The notes beneath the pieces are model-generated. The model was not told where the DNA came from and ran no database searches. It saw nothing but the letters and a program-made list of their open reading frames with translations. A stretch of 64,000 nt of DNA, from assembly GCA_041060555.1 (NCBI GenBank), contig JBEUDS010000012.1. One strand, given 5' to 3'. Positions 18,407 to 27,678 of this stretch are shown in pieces. Source of the stretch: CAUJIW01 sp963205175. Lineage in GTDB: Bacteria > Pseudomonadota > Alphaproteobacteria > Sphingomonadales > Sphingomonadaceae. Both the position numbers and the translations under genes were made by a program. Every line of letters starts with the position of its first letter. Position 1 is the first letter of the stretch.

Positions 18407-18901
18407 TCAGCCGAAATCAGCAAGCGCGTCGAGCGATTCGGGAGTCATGCCGCCTGGCACGATGGTGACCGGGCATGGCAGTGTGCCGGCGATCTGGCCG
18501 GAGAAGAAATCGACCAGCGGGCCGGGGTCGCCCTTGGCCGAGGCCGCCAGCACCAGTCGAACAACCGAGGGGTCGGCGCGCAGCACGTTCAGCACCTGTT
18601 CGTCGGTCTTGCCGGCACGGATGAGAATCTGCGGCGGCCGGCCCGCCTGGCGCTCGACATCCACTGCCATCGCTTCCAGCAGGGCCTCGGCCTTTTCCCG
18701 TGCCTCCTGCTCCATCATGTCCTGCACCCCGCCCCACTGGACGAAGTCCATCGGCGGAATCACATGCAGGATCAAGACCTGCCCGCCGGGGGTCGAAGCC
18801 GCGCGGCCGGCTGCATACCGCAGCGCTTTCCGGCACTCGGGCGTGTCATCGACCACCACCGCGTACTTGCGTTGACGATCGTCGGGCGTGACAGCGTTCA
18901 T
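18407..18901 (-). CDS. Universal stress protein (UspA fold)
   Basis: A 164-aa UspA-domain protein. The N-terminal strand-helix KYAVVVDDTPECRKALRYAAG, LILHVIPP, and the C-terminal VRLVLAASAKGDPGPLVDFFSGQIAGTLPCPVTIVP follow the family pattern. The usual ATP-binding G-x2-G-x9-G(S/T) is not well kept (ASAKGDPGPL), so nucleotide binding is doubtful. It is last in a minus-strand group behind DUF2333 and a membrane protein; the 63-base gap to the DUF2333 gene allows co-transcription. The physiological role is unknown. Confidence 0.8.
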   Translation of the reverse strand: MNAVTPDDRQRKYAVVVDDTPECRKALRYAAGRAASTPGGQVLILHVIPPMDFVQWGGVQDMMEQEAREKAEALLEAMAVDVERQAGRPPQILIRAGKTDEQVLNVLRADPSVVRLVLAASAKGDPGPLVDFFSGQIAGTLPCPVTIVPGGMTPESLDALADFG

Positions 18902-18964
18902 CGGTTTCGCTTCCCCCGGTGATGATGCCGGCGGCCGCCGCGGGCGACGGCCACGGGTGGGACG

Positions 18965-19993
18965 TTACTTCTGCAGGATCGCCGTGATTTCACGCAGCTC
19001 GGTGCGGGCACGCATCAGCAATACCCCCTGGGCGGTCAGGTGATTGTTGATCAGCAGGCCCTGAGGGTCGCTATTGGCGACAATCAGCGGGTCGATGGCG
19101 ATCAGGGCCTCCAGGCTCCTCATCAGTTCGCCCCACACGGTCGCCAGCTCGCGCTGACGGATCAGCCCGCCATAGTCCTCACGCAGGCCACGCAGGATCA
19201 TGTGTGCCGCATAGGCCTGACCACGCACGTTGTAGAACACATTGTCGCTCTGCCAGTCGATCAGCCCCTTGCCGGCGTGGTTGGCGACATGCTGGTCAAG
19301 CTGGGCCGATGCCGAGCCCAGGCTGAGGGCGAGGCGGTCAAGCACGGCGTTCAGCGTGTCGGCACGGCGTTCAAACAGCGCCTGGCCATTGCCGACCCGG
19401 CTGTTGTAGCGGCGCAACTCGGTTACCGCGTCGCGATAATAGGAGGTCGACGACCCGCGTATCCATGGCCAGTCGGTCCCCAGCCACCAGCGGTCGGGGG
19501 GGTAGGAAAGGTCGGCGAAGGCCTTTTCCAGATCGGGGGCGGTGCTGCCGGAGCCGCGCGCGCGGGCGACCTGGTCCTTGAGTTCCAGCAGGAACTGCTG
19601 GGTGGTCTGGCGCATGCCGGTCTGAAAGGCCGGCATGTTGTCGATCAGGCCGGTCGGGAAGAACCAGGGGTCGTCGGGTGTCCACCGGTGTGTGTTGAGC
19701 TCGCGGTCCAGCAATCCGGACGACATCGCGACGGCCACGCTGCCGCCGGGTGGCAGATCGGCGGGCGAGGGGCGGAACGCCAGATCATCGTCAACCGTCG
19801 AGAGGGCGATGCCGCCAACGCCGAAATAGAGAAACAGCAGCAGCAACGCCGCGCCGGTGATCCAGCCCGCTCGCCCGAGGCGGTCGTTCAGGAACGCAAC
19901 CAGCGACTCATCATTACTGGCGGCGCCCTCGGCGCGTTGCTGGCGCCGGGCCTGCCAGGAAAGTTTCCATCGCGTGAGCCATTGCATCATCAT
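18965..19993 (-). CDS. DUF2333 family membrane-anchored protein
   Basis: 342-aa protein of the uncharacterised DUF2333 family. A cytoplasmic N terminus of about 45 residues precedes one hydrophobic segment (ITGAALLLLFLYFGVGGIAL), and the rest looks periplasmic and Trp/Tyr-rich (DRWWLGTDWPWIRGSSTSYYRDA). Three successive ATG codons start the frame, and any may be used. No catalytic motif is apparent. It sits between a polytopic membrane protein and a Usp gene on the same strand, suggesting an envelope role, but function is unknown. Confidence 0.78.
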   Translation of the reverse strand: MMMQWLTRWKLSWQARRQQRAEGAASNDESLVAFLNDRLGRAGWITGAALLLLFLYFGVGGIALSTVDDDLAFRPSPADLPPGGSVAVAMSSGLLDRELNTHRWTPDDPWFFPTGLIDNMPAFQTGMRQTTQQFLLELKDQVARARGSGSTAPDLEKAFADLSYPPDRWWLGTDWPWIRGSSTSYYRDAVTELRRYNSRVGNGQALFERRADTLNAVLDRLALSLGSASAQLDQHVANHAGKGLIDWQSDNVFYNVRGQAYAAHMILRGLREDYGGLIRQRELATVWGELMRSLEALIAIDPLIVANSDPQGLLINNHLTAQGVLLMRARTELREITAILQK

Positions 19994-20034
19994 TGCTTAC
20001 CCTGAAATCGGGGCTGTACCAAGTCCCGCCGCCC

Positions 20035-20772
20035 TCAAAGCGGCGGCGTGCTCGGGCCTGGCGCCGGCATCGGGCCGCGCAGGGCGACAAGCCGGCGATA
20101 AAGGATCGCCTGCCCGATCGACCCCATGGCAGACAGCCAGGTCATCGCGAAGTTGGCGAGAAAGGCGAGCGTGACCGAGGAGCGGACAAGGCTCGTGGTT
20201 CGCGCCACCTCCGGAGAGAGGATCGCCGAGACCACCACTGCCACCGCGGTGGCCGCGAGGAAGATGGCGCCCAGATAGGCCAGGCAGACGGGCAGCAGGC
20301 GCCATTTCAGACCCTCGGTCAGCCAGGCACTGCGCTGCATGCCGGACTGCCAGGCACGATCCTCGTCGAGAATCGCCGCGGTGCTGACCAGCCAGCGGCA
20401 CATCATGTAGAGGGCGGGAATCACCAGCAGCAGTACGCCCAACGTCATCAGCATGCCCGCCACCAGGCTGGCGCCCAGCACCGAGGGCAGACGTCGCCGC
20501 ACCATCAGCCAGGCTTCCCGCTCCACCGCGGGCGTGCCGCGCAGCAGCTGCAAGGCCATGGCGGTGACATAGGCGCTCAACAGCATGGCGATCAGCAGGG
20601 CGCCGGCATTGAACACCGGCGCTTCCCGACCGGTCAGGGTCTCATAGAGCCAGTCACCGATGATCGACACGGCGGAGGCCAGGAAAATGGCCGAGAGAAA
20701 CGCCACCCGCCCCTGCCGGAACAGCATCAGGGTCTGCCGGATGATGTCATCGATGCGGAAATCGGTGGTCAT
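20035..20772 (-). CDS. Polytopic inner-membrane protein, unknown function
   Basis: 245 aa with about five or six hydrophobic segments (for example VAFLSAIFLASAVSIIG, GMLMTLGVLLLVIPALYMM, AIFLAATAVAVVVSAIL). The pattern with an RRRLPSVLGASLVAG segment and a WLVSTAAILDEDRAW loop resembles DUF975/YciC-like membrane proteins, but I do not recognise a named family with certainty. It ends 41 bases before the DUF2333 gene, which is probably its operon partner. No active-site motif is seen. Confidence 0.72.
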   Translation of the reverse strand: MTTDFRIDDIIRQTLMLFRQGRVAFLSAIFLASAVSIIGDWLYETLTGREAPVFNAGALLIAMLLSAYVTAMALQLLRGTPAVEREAWLMVRRRLPSVLGASLVAGMLMTLGVLLLVIPALYMMCRWLVSTAAILDEDRAWQSGMQRSAWLTEGLKWRLLPVCLAYLGAIFLAATAVAVVVSAILSPEVARTTSLVRSSVTLAFLANFAMTWLSAMGSIGQAILYRRLVALRGPMPAPGPSTPPL

Positions 20773-20902
20773 GTTCGGTCAGGGCTCCGCCGTTGCCGTC
20801 AGTCAGTGTGGCCGGCTGCCCGGCGCATTCCCCGATCTAGCGCAGGATCGCCTCCCGCTGAACAGGGGGCGTGCGCCGGTGGTGCCCAGGCCGGCACGAC
20901 AA

Positions 20903-20940
20903 GGCCCCGGTCGTGCCGGATCGCGTGCACGGCCGGGGCC
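20903..20940 (-). terminator. Hairpin after the DUF4136 lipoprotein gene
   Basis: GGCCCCGG-T-CGTGC (20903 onward) pairs with GCACG-G-CCGGGGCC (ending 20940), a 14-bp stem with one G-T pair. It lies just downstream of the minus-strand gene ending at 20971, and on that strand is followed by TTGT. The T tract is poor, as is common at this GC content. Confidence 0.6.
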
Positions 20941-20970
20941 TCTGTGAGGGGGGCTTGCGCCAGCGGGCGA

Positions 20971-21600
20971 TTACTGGGGCAGGTCGATCTTGACCCGCTT
21001 GGTGACGCCGGATTGCCCCGGGAAGTCGGTGAACAGGGCCTGGACCAGATAGGGCATGACCTCCGGCAGGCGGTTGTCGCGACCGATCGAGTCCACCCGG
21101 CCTTCGAACAGCATCTCCTTGGATGCATCGCCCTTGAGGATCTTCATGCTGAGCTTGCGGGTGTAGACGGTGTAGGAATAGACCTCGGGCTCGTTCCACA
21201 GGCCGGGGCCCCAGAACGGATCATAGGGGCCGTAGTAGGGGTAGAAGGCCCGCGAGCGCCAGTTGTAATAATAGGGCGAGATGCTCGCCGTGCCCGGCCG
21301 GGTGTCCAGCTTCTCGGTGCCTTCCGACACGCTGTAGTCCACCACCACCTCAAGATCGGCGGTCGCGCCCTCGGCGGCGGGCTTGTAGCCCAGCTTCCCC
21401 AGTTCGGCGCCGATCATGTTGGCGTAGGTCGCGAATTCCAGGCTGCCGCGCTTGGCGGGATCGGCCGGTACGATGGCCACCGTCTCGCCCTGCGGCGGCG
21501 GCAGCTTGTGGAAGCGGGCGACATCCGACTTGATCTGGCCGGCGCAGGCGGCCAGGCCCAACATCAACAAACCGGCGAACAGAGTGGTCAACCGACGCAT
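20971..21600 (-). CDS. DUF4136-type lipoprotein
   Basis: 209-aa predicted outer-envelope lipoprotein. From the ATG at 21600 the signal peptide MRRLTTLFAGLLMLGLAAC ends in a lipobox (LAAC) with Cys19 as the lipidated residue. The mature part resembles DUF4136 domains (VEVVVDYSV-like strand, then a Tyr/Trp/Pro-rich segment YYYNWRSRAFYPYYGPYD). An ATG at 21630 would place ten odd residues before the signal peptide and is rejected. The function of DUF4136 proteins is not established. A terminator-like hairpin follows. Confidence 0.75.
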   Translation of the reverse strand: MRRLTTLFAGLLMLGLAACAGQIKSDVARFHKLPPPQGETVAIVPADPAKRGSLEFATYANMIGAELGKLGYKPAAEGATADLEVVVDYSVSEGTEKLDTRPGTASISPYYYNWRSRAFYPYYGPYDPFWGPGLWNEPEVYSYTVYTRKLSMKILKGDASKEMLFEGRVDSIGRDNRLPEVMPYLVQALFTDFPGQSGVTKRVKIDLPQ

Positions 21601-21703
21601 GGAACCCTCCAGCAGAAACAGGATGGGCATGACTTTAGGCGCTTGCGGCTGAACCGCAACTGAACGTTTGCCGGCCGTGCGGCTAATTCACCGCCCGGCA
21701 CGA

Positions 21704-22705
21704 TCAACGCCGCAGGAAGCCCACCGTCTCGAACACCCGCGCCATGATCGGGTCGGCGATGGCGCGCGCCCGGTCGGCGCCCCGGTGCAGCACGTCCTCG
21801 ACATAGGCGGGGTCGGCCAGCAGGCGGCGGAACTCGGCGGCGATCGGCTCCAGCTTGGCGACGGTCAGCTCCGCCAGCGCCGGCTTGAACGCGCCGAAGC
21901 CCTTGCCGGCGAACTCGGCGATCACCGCCGCGGCCGACGTGCCGGCCAGCGCGGCATAGATGCCCACCAGATTTTCCGCTTCCGGCCGGCCCTTGAGGCC
22001 CTCCAGCGTTTCCGGCAGCGGCTCGGGGTCGGTCTTGGCCTTCTTGATCTTGGCTGTGATCGCGTCGGCGTCGTCGGTAAGATTGATGCGGCTCATGTCG
22101 GAGGCGTCCGACTTGCTCATCTTCTTGGTGCCGTCGCGCAGGCTCATCACCCGCGTCGCCGGCCCCTGGATCACTGGTTCCGGCAGCGGGAACAGCTCGA
22201 CACCGAAGTCGTTGTTGAACTTCTGGGCGACGTCGCGGGCGAGTTCAAGGTGCTGCTTCTGATCCTCGCCCACCGGCACGTGGGTGGCGGCATAAGCCAG
22301 AATGTCGGCGGCCTGCAGCACCGGGTAGGTGTAGAGGCCGACGCTGGCGCCCTCGCGGTCCTTGCCCGCCTTGTCCTTGAACTGGGTCATGCGGTTGAGC
22401 CAGCCGACGCGGGCGACGCAGTTGAGAATCCACGCCAGTTCGGCGTGCGCCGTCACCTGGCTCTGGTTGAACAGGATCGCCTTGGCAGGGTCGATGCCGG
22501 CCGCCAGCAGGGCCGCCGCCATTTCGCGGGTCTGTGCCCGCAGCGCCGCCGGCTCCTGCCACAGTGTGATGGCGTGCATGTCGACCACGCAGAACACGCA
22601 CTCGGCCTCGTGCTGCATCTGCTCCCAGTTGCGGATCGCGCCCAGATAGTTGCCGAGGTGAAGGTTGCCGGTCGGCTGGATGCCGGAGAAGACACGCTTG
22701 GTCAT
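21704..22705 (-). CDS. trpS: Tryptophanyl-tRNA synthetase
   Basis: Class I aminoacyl-tRNA synthetase charging tRNA-Trp, 333 aa. The HIGH-type motif is GNLHLGNYLG in the N-terminal part, and KKMSKS is the KMSKS loop; SGIQPTGNLH begins the Rossmann domain. ATG 22705 gives the standard N terminus MTKRVFSGIQPTG; the frame extends to 22771 but that stretch is not family-like. It lies 87 bases downstream of murJ on the same strand and may be co-transcribed with it. Confidence 0.97.
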   Translation of the reverse strand: MTKRVFSGIQPTGNLHLGNYLGAIRNWEQMQHEAECVFCVVDMHAITLWQEPAALRAQTREMAAALLAAGIDPAKAILFNQSQVTAHAELAWILNCVARVGWLNRMTQFKDKAGKDREGASVGLYTYPVLQAADILAYAATHVPVGEDQKQHLELARDVAQKFNNDFGVELFPLPEPVIQGPATRVMSLRDGTKKMSKSDASDMSRINLTDDADAITAKIKKAKTDPEPLPETLEGLKGRPEAENLVGIYAALAGTSAAAVIAEFAGKGFGAFKPALAELTVAKLEPIAAEFRRLLADPAYVEDVLHRGADRARAIADPIMARVFETVGFLRR

Positions 22706-22792
22706 GGGCTGCGATTCCTGCTGATGGGTCGCTCGGGCTCTTAAAGCCTCAGCGTTTGAGATGGAAGCCATAATGGCGGCAGCACCGGGGTG

Positions 22793-24349
22793 TCATGGCC
22801 GCTGGCGCCTGAAGCGTCCGGCAAGGTCGGCCCCGCTCACCACGCCCAGCCGGATCGCGACCCCGAAGTAGCTGGCCAGCCCCGCCGCCAACAGCACGGC
22901 GACCGCCGCTATCCGCCCCGTCGCCGGGCCGCTGAACCAGTCGCGCAGGCCGAGGCAGGTCAACCAGACCACCACGGCCATCACGGCGGCGGCCAGCAGG
23001 ATGCGCGCCACATGCCGCTTCAGGCGGACATCGGTCCGATAATGGCCGCGCCGGTGCAGGATCACCGCCAGCGCGACGCAGTTGACCCAGGCGGCGATCG
23101 CGGTCGCCATCGCCAGGCCGGCGACCTTGAACGGGCCGATCAGGAGCAGGTTGAGCAGGATGTTGAGCAGCAGGGCCCCCGCTGCCACCCGCATCGGCGT
23201 CGCGGTGTCGGCGCGGGCGTAGAAGCCCGGCGTGAGCACCTTCAGCAGCACATAGGCGGGCAGCCCGGCGGCCAGTGCCGCCAGGGTGCGCGCCGTCCAC
23301 AGCGCGTCGTCGGCGCTGAAGCGGCCGCCGAGATAGATCGCCTCGGTGATCGGGGTCGCGCACAACATGAGCGCGACGGCGGCAGGCACGGTCAGCAGCA
23401 GCGCCAGCTCCACCGCCCGGTTGTGAAGGTCTTGCGCCGCGGCGGCATTGTCCTCGGCGAGATGGCGCGACAGCGCCGGCAGGATCGCGGTGCCCACCGC
23501 GATGCCGACGACGCCGAGCGGCAGCTGGTTCAGCCGGTCGGCGTAGTTGAGGTAGGACAGCGAACCCTGCGGCAGCCGGCTGGCGAAGAACAGGTCGACG
23601 AACTGGCTGACCTGGTAGATGCCGGCCCCGAAGGTCGCCGGCAGGATCGCCCGGCCGAGCCGGCGGACCGCCGGGCTCAGGCGCGGCCAGCCCAGCCGGG
23701 GCGCGGCGCCGGCGCGCGCGCAGGCCGCCAGCAGCCACAGAAACTGGGCCATGCCGGCCAGTGATACCGCGATGCCCAGTGCCCGCGACGTCATGATTTC
23801 GCCGTCGTGCACCAGTAACAGCGCGCCGATCAGGCACAGGTTGAGCAGGATCGGCGCGGCGGCCGCCGCCGCGAAGCGGGACAGGCCGTTGAGGATGCCG
23901 CCCAGCAACGCTGTGAGCGAGATGAACAGCAGATAGGGAAAGGTCAGACGGGTCAGCTCGACCGCCAGTTCGAACTTGCCGGGGATGGCCCGGAAGGCGC
24001 CGCCGCCATTCATCACCCATACCAGCGCCGGCATGGCGACCTGCGCCAGCGCCGTCACCAGCAGCAGCACCGGCAGGAATACCCCCAGCACGTCCGACGC
24101 GAAGCGCCGCGCGCCCGCGGGGCCGCCCTCCCGCAGCTGCTGGCTGTAGGCTGGCACGAACGCCGCCGAGAACGCTCCTTCGGCAAACAGTCGACGGAAG
24201 ATGTTGGGCAGCTTGAAGGCGAGGTTGAAGGCATCGGCGGCCATGCCGGCGCCGAGCAGGCGGGCCAGCAGCATGTCGCGGGCGAAGCCGGCGATCCGGC
24301 TTGCGAGCGTCAGCACGCCGATGGTGCCGGCGGCGCGCAGCAGGCTCAC
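22793..24349 (-). CDS. murJ: Lipid II flippase MurJ (MviN)
   Basis: MurJ flips lipid II across the inner membrane for peptidoglycan synthesis. The 518-aa protein has about 14 hydrophobic segments and the characteristic N terminus SLLRAAGTIGVLTLASRIAG, then DAFNLAFKLPNIFRRLFAEGAFSAAFVP. GTG 24349 yields the typical MSLLR-like start; an in-frame ATG at 24376 would add nine residues. Its neighbours are trpS (downstream) and secB (upstream), an order seen in other alphaproteobacteria. Confidence 0.96.
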   Translation of the reverse strand: MSLLRAAGTIGVLTLASRIAGFARDMLLARLLGAGMAADAFNLAFKLPNIFRRLFAEGAFSAAFVPAYSQQLREGGPAGARRFASDVLGVFLPVLLLVTALAQVAMPALVWVMNGGGAFRAIPGKFELAVELTRLTFPYLLFISLTALLGGILNGLSRFAAAAAAPILLNLCLIGALLLVHDGEIMTSRALGIAVSLAGMAQFLWLLAACARAGAAPRLGWPRLSPAVRRLGRAILPATFGAGIYQVSQFVDLFFASRLPQGSLSYLNYADRLNQLPLGVVGIAVGTAILPALSRHLAEDNAAAAQDLHNRAVELALLLTVPAAVALMLCATPITEAIYLGGRFSADDALWTARTLAALAAGLPAYVLLKVLTPGFYARADTATPMRVAAGALLLNILLNLLLIGPFKVAGLAMATAIAAWVNCVALAVILHRRGHYRTDVRLKRHVARILLAAAVMAVVVWLTCLGLRDWFSGPATGRIAAVAVLLAAGLASYFGVAIRLGVVSGADLAGRFRRQRP

Positions 24350-24451
24350 TGCGCCGGGTTCCCGGGTCCGCCGCACCAGGGCAGGGGCCGCGCGCGGCCG
24401 GTCCGGCGGGGCCGGTCAGTCCGGGGTACCCGCCGGTTCATCGGTCGCGGC

Positions 24452-24946
24452 TCAGGCGTGGCCGACGGTTTCGTCGGCGCCCTGGCCGGGCTGGCCCTGC
24501 CGCTGCTGCAGGTACAGCGCGGCGAAGTCGATCGGCTCCAGCAGCAGCGGCGGGAAACCGCCATCGCGGGTGGCGTCGGCGATGATCCGGCGGGCGAACG
24601 GAAACAGCAGACGCGGCGCCTCGACAACGAGGAAACCCTCGATCTGGTCTTCCGGCACGTTGCGCAGCCCGAACAGGCCGGCGTAGAGCAACTCGACCTG
24701 AAACGCCTTGAGCGCTTCATGACGGGCCACCGCCTCGATGCGCAGCTCGACCTCGAACGCTTCCTCGCCGATCCGGCGGGCGCCGACGTTGACGTTAACC
24801 TCGATGCGGGGCTGGGCCTGCCCCAGCGCCTGCAGCGACTGCGGCGCATTGGGGTTCTCGAACGACAGATCCTTCACATACTGGGCCATCAGACCGACCT
24901 GCGGCTGGGTGGCGGCTTCGTCGAGCCCGTTGGGGAGTTCGCTCAT
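24452..24946 (-). CDS. secB: Protein-export chaperone SecB
   Basis: SecB keeps preproteins unfolded and hands them to SecA. The 164-aa protein shows VGLMAQYVKDLSFENPNAP, EVNVNVGARRIGEEAFEVEL and the C-terminal LLEPIDFAALYLQQ, all typical of alphaproteobacterial SecB. ATG 24946 is chosen; upstream codons to 25012 are proline-rich and unlike the family. It is transcribed away from the Tim44-like gene, and this secB/timA head-to-head pairing is itself a familiar alphaproteobacterial context. Confidence 0.95.
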   Translation of the reverse strand: MSELPNGLDEAATQPQVGLMAQYVKDLSFENPNAPQSLQALGQAQPRIEVNVNVGARRIGEEAFEVELRIEAVARHEALKAFQVELLYAGLFGLRNVPEDQIEGFLVVEAPRLLFPFARRIIADATRDGGFPPLLLEPIDFAALYLQQRQGQPGQGADETVGHA

Positions 24947-25187
24947 GGAAAAGACTCTCAATCTGCTTGGAGGATGTGGTGGCAAACGTGCTGGCGCGTT
25001 AGCATGTCGCAACGACGCGGTGCAAGCATCGCACGACGACAGCCGGGCGGTGCCGGCCTTGTTCCGGGCCAGCAGACACTTATCTATCCGTCATTATAGA
25101 CCCTAAAGGCAGGCATTGATATGATGTCCGCCTACGAGGTTGAATGTCCGGCGCGACGCGCCCTGTGCCCATGTGGTTTGAGACAGC

Positions 25188-25862
25188 ATGTCCGATAGCA
25201 TACAGATCGTCGAAATCATCTTCCTGGCCATGCTGGCGGGGTTTGTCGCCCTGCGTCTGGTGAGCGTGCTCGGCCGGCGCACCGGTCACGAGAAGCCGGC
25301 GACGGATGGCTTTACCGGCAGCGAGCAGGCGAAGCCCAGCCTTGCCCCGAGTCCGGTCAACGATCTGCCGCGCGCGGCGCCGTTGCAGCTGCCGCCCGAT
25401 CTGGCCCCCGCCACCCGCCGGGCGCTGGAGGACATCGCCGCCGTCGATCCCCGCTTCGAGCCGGTGCCGTTTGTTGATGGCGCCCGTGCCGCCTACCGGA
25501 TGATCCTGGAGGCATTCTGGCAGGGGAACATCGAGTCGGTGAAGCCGTTCATCGCCGATGACGTGCTGGACCAGTTCCGGCGCGCCATCGCCGCGCGCGA
25601 GGCCGAAGGCCTGAGCGTCGACAACCGCCTTGTCAGCATCAACAAGGTCGCCATCACCGAGGCGAGCCTGCAGGGCGCCATGGCGGAAGTGACGGTACGT
25701 GTCGACGCCACCTTGTCGGCGGTCACCCGCGACCGCGACGGCAACGTCGTCGCCGGGTCCGCCAGCGCGCCGGTCGAGACCCATGACGTCTGGACCTTCA
25801 GCCGGCATACCCGCTCGCCGGACCCCAACTGGCTGCTGATCGCCACCGACGCCGAGGGATAA
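25188..25862 (+). CDS. Tim44/TimA-like membrane-anchored protein
   Basis: 224-aa protein with one N-terminal membrane segment (IVEIIFLAMLAGFVALRLV) followed by RTGHEKP-type and Pro-rich linker residues and a C-terminal Tim44-like domain (ARAAYRMILEAFWQGNIESVKPFIADDVLDQF; NPNW near the end). Bacterial Tim44-like proteins such as Caulobacter TimA are related to the mitochondrial import motor subunit, but their bacterial job is unclear. Its stop codon overlaps the mltA ATG by one base, so the two are coupled; secB diverges upstream. Confidence 0.82.
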   Translation: MSDSIQIVEIIFLAMLAGFVALRLVSVLGRRTGHEKPATDGFTGSEQAKPSLAPSPVNDLPRAAPLQLPPDLAPATRRALEDIAAVDPRFEPVPFVDGARAAYRMILEAFWQGNIESVKPFIADDVLDQFRRAIAAREAEGLSVDNRLVSINKVAITEASLQGAMAEVTVRVDATLSAVTRDRDGNVVAGSASAPVETHDVWTFSRHTRSPDPNWLLIATDAEG

Positions 25863-27127
25863 TGACCCCGTTTTCGCCACTCCGGCGCGCCGCCGTGTCG
25901 CTGGCGCTCGCTACCGCCGTGCTGGCCGCCTGCGCTCCCACACCGCCCGTTTCAGCGCCCGTGCCGGTGCCGGCGAAGCCGGTGGCGCCCGAACCGCCGG
26001 CGCCTTCACGGGCCCGCGACCTGCCGCTGGCGGCGGGGCCGGCGGTGGCCGACCTGCCGGGCTGGCGTGACAACGATCCTGCCCGTGCGCTGGCGGCGTT
26101 CCGGGCGTCCTGCCGGGCGCTCACCATCCGCACCGACCAGAGTGGCCTGACCCAGCCCGGCGACTGGGCCGAGGTCTGCAGCGCGGCCGTCAGTGCCACC
26201 GATGCCCGCGCCTTCTTCGAGAGCCGCTTCGCCACCCTTGTGGTCGGTGATGGCAGCGGCCTCAACACCGGCTATTACGAGCCCGAGCTGGCGGGCGACC
26301 GCATGGCCTCGCCGGCCTATCCGGTGCCGCTCTACAAGCGGCCGCCGGAGCTGATCGACGTCGACCTCGGCGCCTTCCGCGACACGCTGCGCGGCCAGCG
26401 CATCGCTGGCCGGATCGAGGGCCGCCGGCTGGTCCCCTATGCCGATCGCGCGGCGATCGAGGATGGCGCGCTGGCCGGACGCGGGCTTGAACTGGCCTGG
26501 GCGGCCGATCCCTACGAGGTGTTCTTCCTGCAGATCCAGGGCTCCGGACGGGTCCGGCTGCCCGATGGCCAGGTGATGCGGGTGGGCTATGACGGCCAGA
26601 ACGGGCATCCTTATGTCGGCATCGGCCGCAAACTGCTCGACATGGGCCTGCTGGCCAAGGGCCAGGCCTCGATGCAGGGCATCATCGCCTGGGCCCGCGC
26701 CAACCCGGACAAGGCGCGCGAGGTGATGCGGCTCAACCCGTCGTTCGTCTTCTTCCGCGAGCTTACCGGCCCTGGACCGCTCGGCGCGATGAACGTTGCG
26801 CTGAGCCCGGACATCTCGGTCGCCGCCGATCCGTCGTTCGTGCCGCTGGGGGCGCCGCTGTGGCTGGTCTCGGCCCGTCCCGACGTTGCCAGGCCAGCGC
26901 GCCAGCTGCCGTTCTCGCGGCTGATGGTGGCGCAGGACACCGGCGGCGCGATCACGGGCGCCAATCGCCTTGATGTGTTCTGGGGCCCTGGTGCCGATGC
27001 CGCGATCATCGCCGGCGGCATGAGCTGGCGCGGCAAGATGCTTCTGCTGCTGCCCGTGGCCGTCGTCGATAGACTGTTGGCGTCACCGCCGGAGTCCGGG
27101 TCGACTGCGTCGCCGGCCGGGCGATGA
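25862..27127 (+). CDS. mltA: Membrane-bound lytic murein transglycosylase A
   Basis: MltA cleaves peptidoglycan glycan strands, leaving 1,6-anhydro ends. The 421-aa protein has a lipoprotein signal (LALATAVLAAC, Cys near residue 24), an MltA domain (GYYEPELAG, FFLQIQGSGRVRLPDG) and the 3D domain with VAQDTGGAITGANRLDVFWG, where D359 and D371 are the candidates for the catalytic acid. It overlaps timA by one base and the Smr gene by four, making a three-gene operon. Confidence 0.94.
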   Translation: MTPFSPLRRAAVSLALATAVLAACAPTPPVSAPVPVPAKPVAPEPPAPSRARDLPLAAGPAVADLPGWRDNDPARALAAFRASCRALTIRTDQSGLTQPGDWAEVCSAAVSATDARAFFESRFATLVVGDGSGLNTGYYEPELAGDRMASPAYPVPLYKRPPELIDVDLGAFRDTLRGQRIAGRIEGRRLVPYADRAAIEDGALAGRGLELAWAADPYEVFFLQIQGSGRVRLPDGQVMRVGYDGQNGHPYVGIGRKLLDMGLLAKGQASMQGIIAWARANPDKAREVMRLNPSFVFFRELTGPGPLGAMNVALSPDISVAADPSFVPLGAPLWLVSARPDVARPARQLPFSRLMVAQDTGGAITGANRLDVFWGPGADAAIIAGGMSWRGKMLLLLPVAVVDRLLASPPESGSTASPAGR

Positions 27128-27648
27128 GCCGCAAGCTGCGCCCAGAGGAGGAAGCGCTGTGGGGTCAGGTGGCCGCCAGCGTCAAGCCGCTGGAAAAACG
27201 GGTAACCCCGCCCGATCTGCCGCGCCTGAAACCGCAGGTCGTCGCCCCGGCCGAGCGGGCGATGCCGGTCATGGGCCGACACCAGGCGGCGACACCACCG
27301 ACGCAGGCGACGCTGGACGCGGTGTGGGACCGCAAGATCCGCACCGGCGAGGTGCTGCCCGATCTCATCATCGATCTGCACGGCCACCGCCGCGAGACCG
27401 CCTACACGGCGCTCACCCGTGGCCTGGCGCGCGCCCATGGCCGCCACGCCCGCGTCGTGCTGGTGGTCACCGGCAAGGGCAAGACCGGCGCCGACTGGCC
27501 GAGCCAGCCGGGCGGCGTGCTGCGCGAGGAACTGCCGCGCTGGCTGACAACCCCCGACCTGCGCCCCTATGTGGCGGCATTGCGCCCGGCCCACCCCCGC
27601 CACGGCGGGGATGGCGCCTGGTATGTCATCCTCAAGCGCGCCCGCTGA
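27124..27648 (+). CDS. Smr-domain protein
   Basis: 174-aa protein whose C-terminal ~90 residues form a Smr (small MutS-related) domain: LIIDLHGHRRETA, VVLVVTGKGKTG and HGGDGAWYVILKR. In this family the DLHG histidine and the TGKG loop are the nuclease-type signature. The N-terminal part is basic and probably disordered. It starts inside the end of mltA (four-base overlap). Nucleic-acid binding or nicking is a family-level inference; its link to the cell-wall gene upstream is unexplained. Confidence 0.85.
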   Translation: MSRKLRPEEEALWGQVAASVKPLEKRVTPPDLPRLKPQVVAPAERAMPVMGRHQAATPPTQATLDAVWDRKIRTGEVLPDLIIDLHGHRRETAYTALTRGLARAHGRHARVVLVVTGKGKTGADWPSQPGGVLREELPRWLTTPDLRPYVAALRPAHPRHGGDGAWYVILKRAR

Positions 27649-27678
27649 GCGCCAGGGGGAAGCCCCGGCGGCGGCGGC

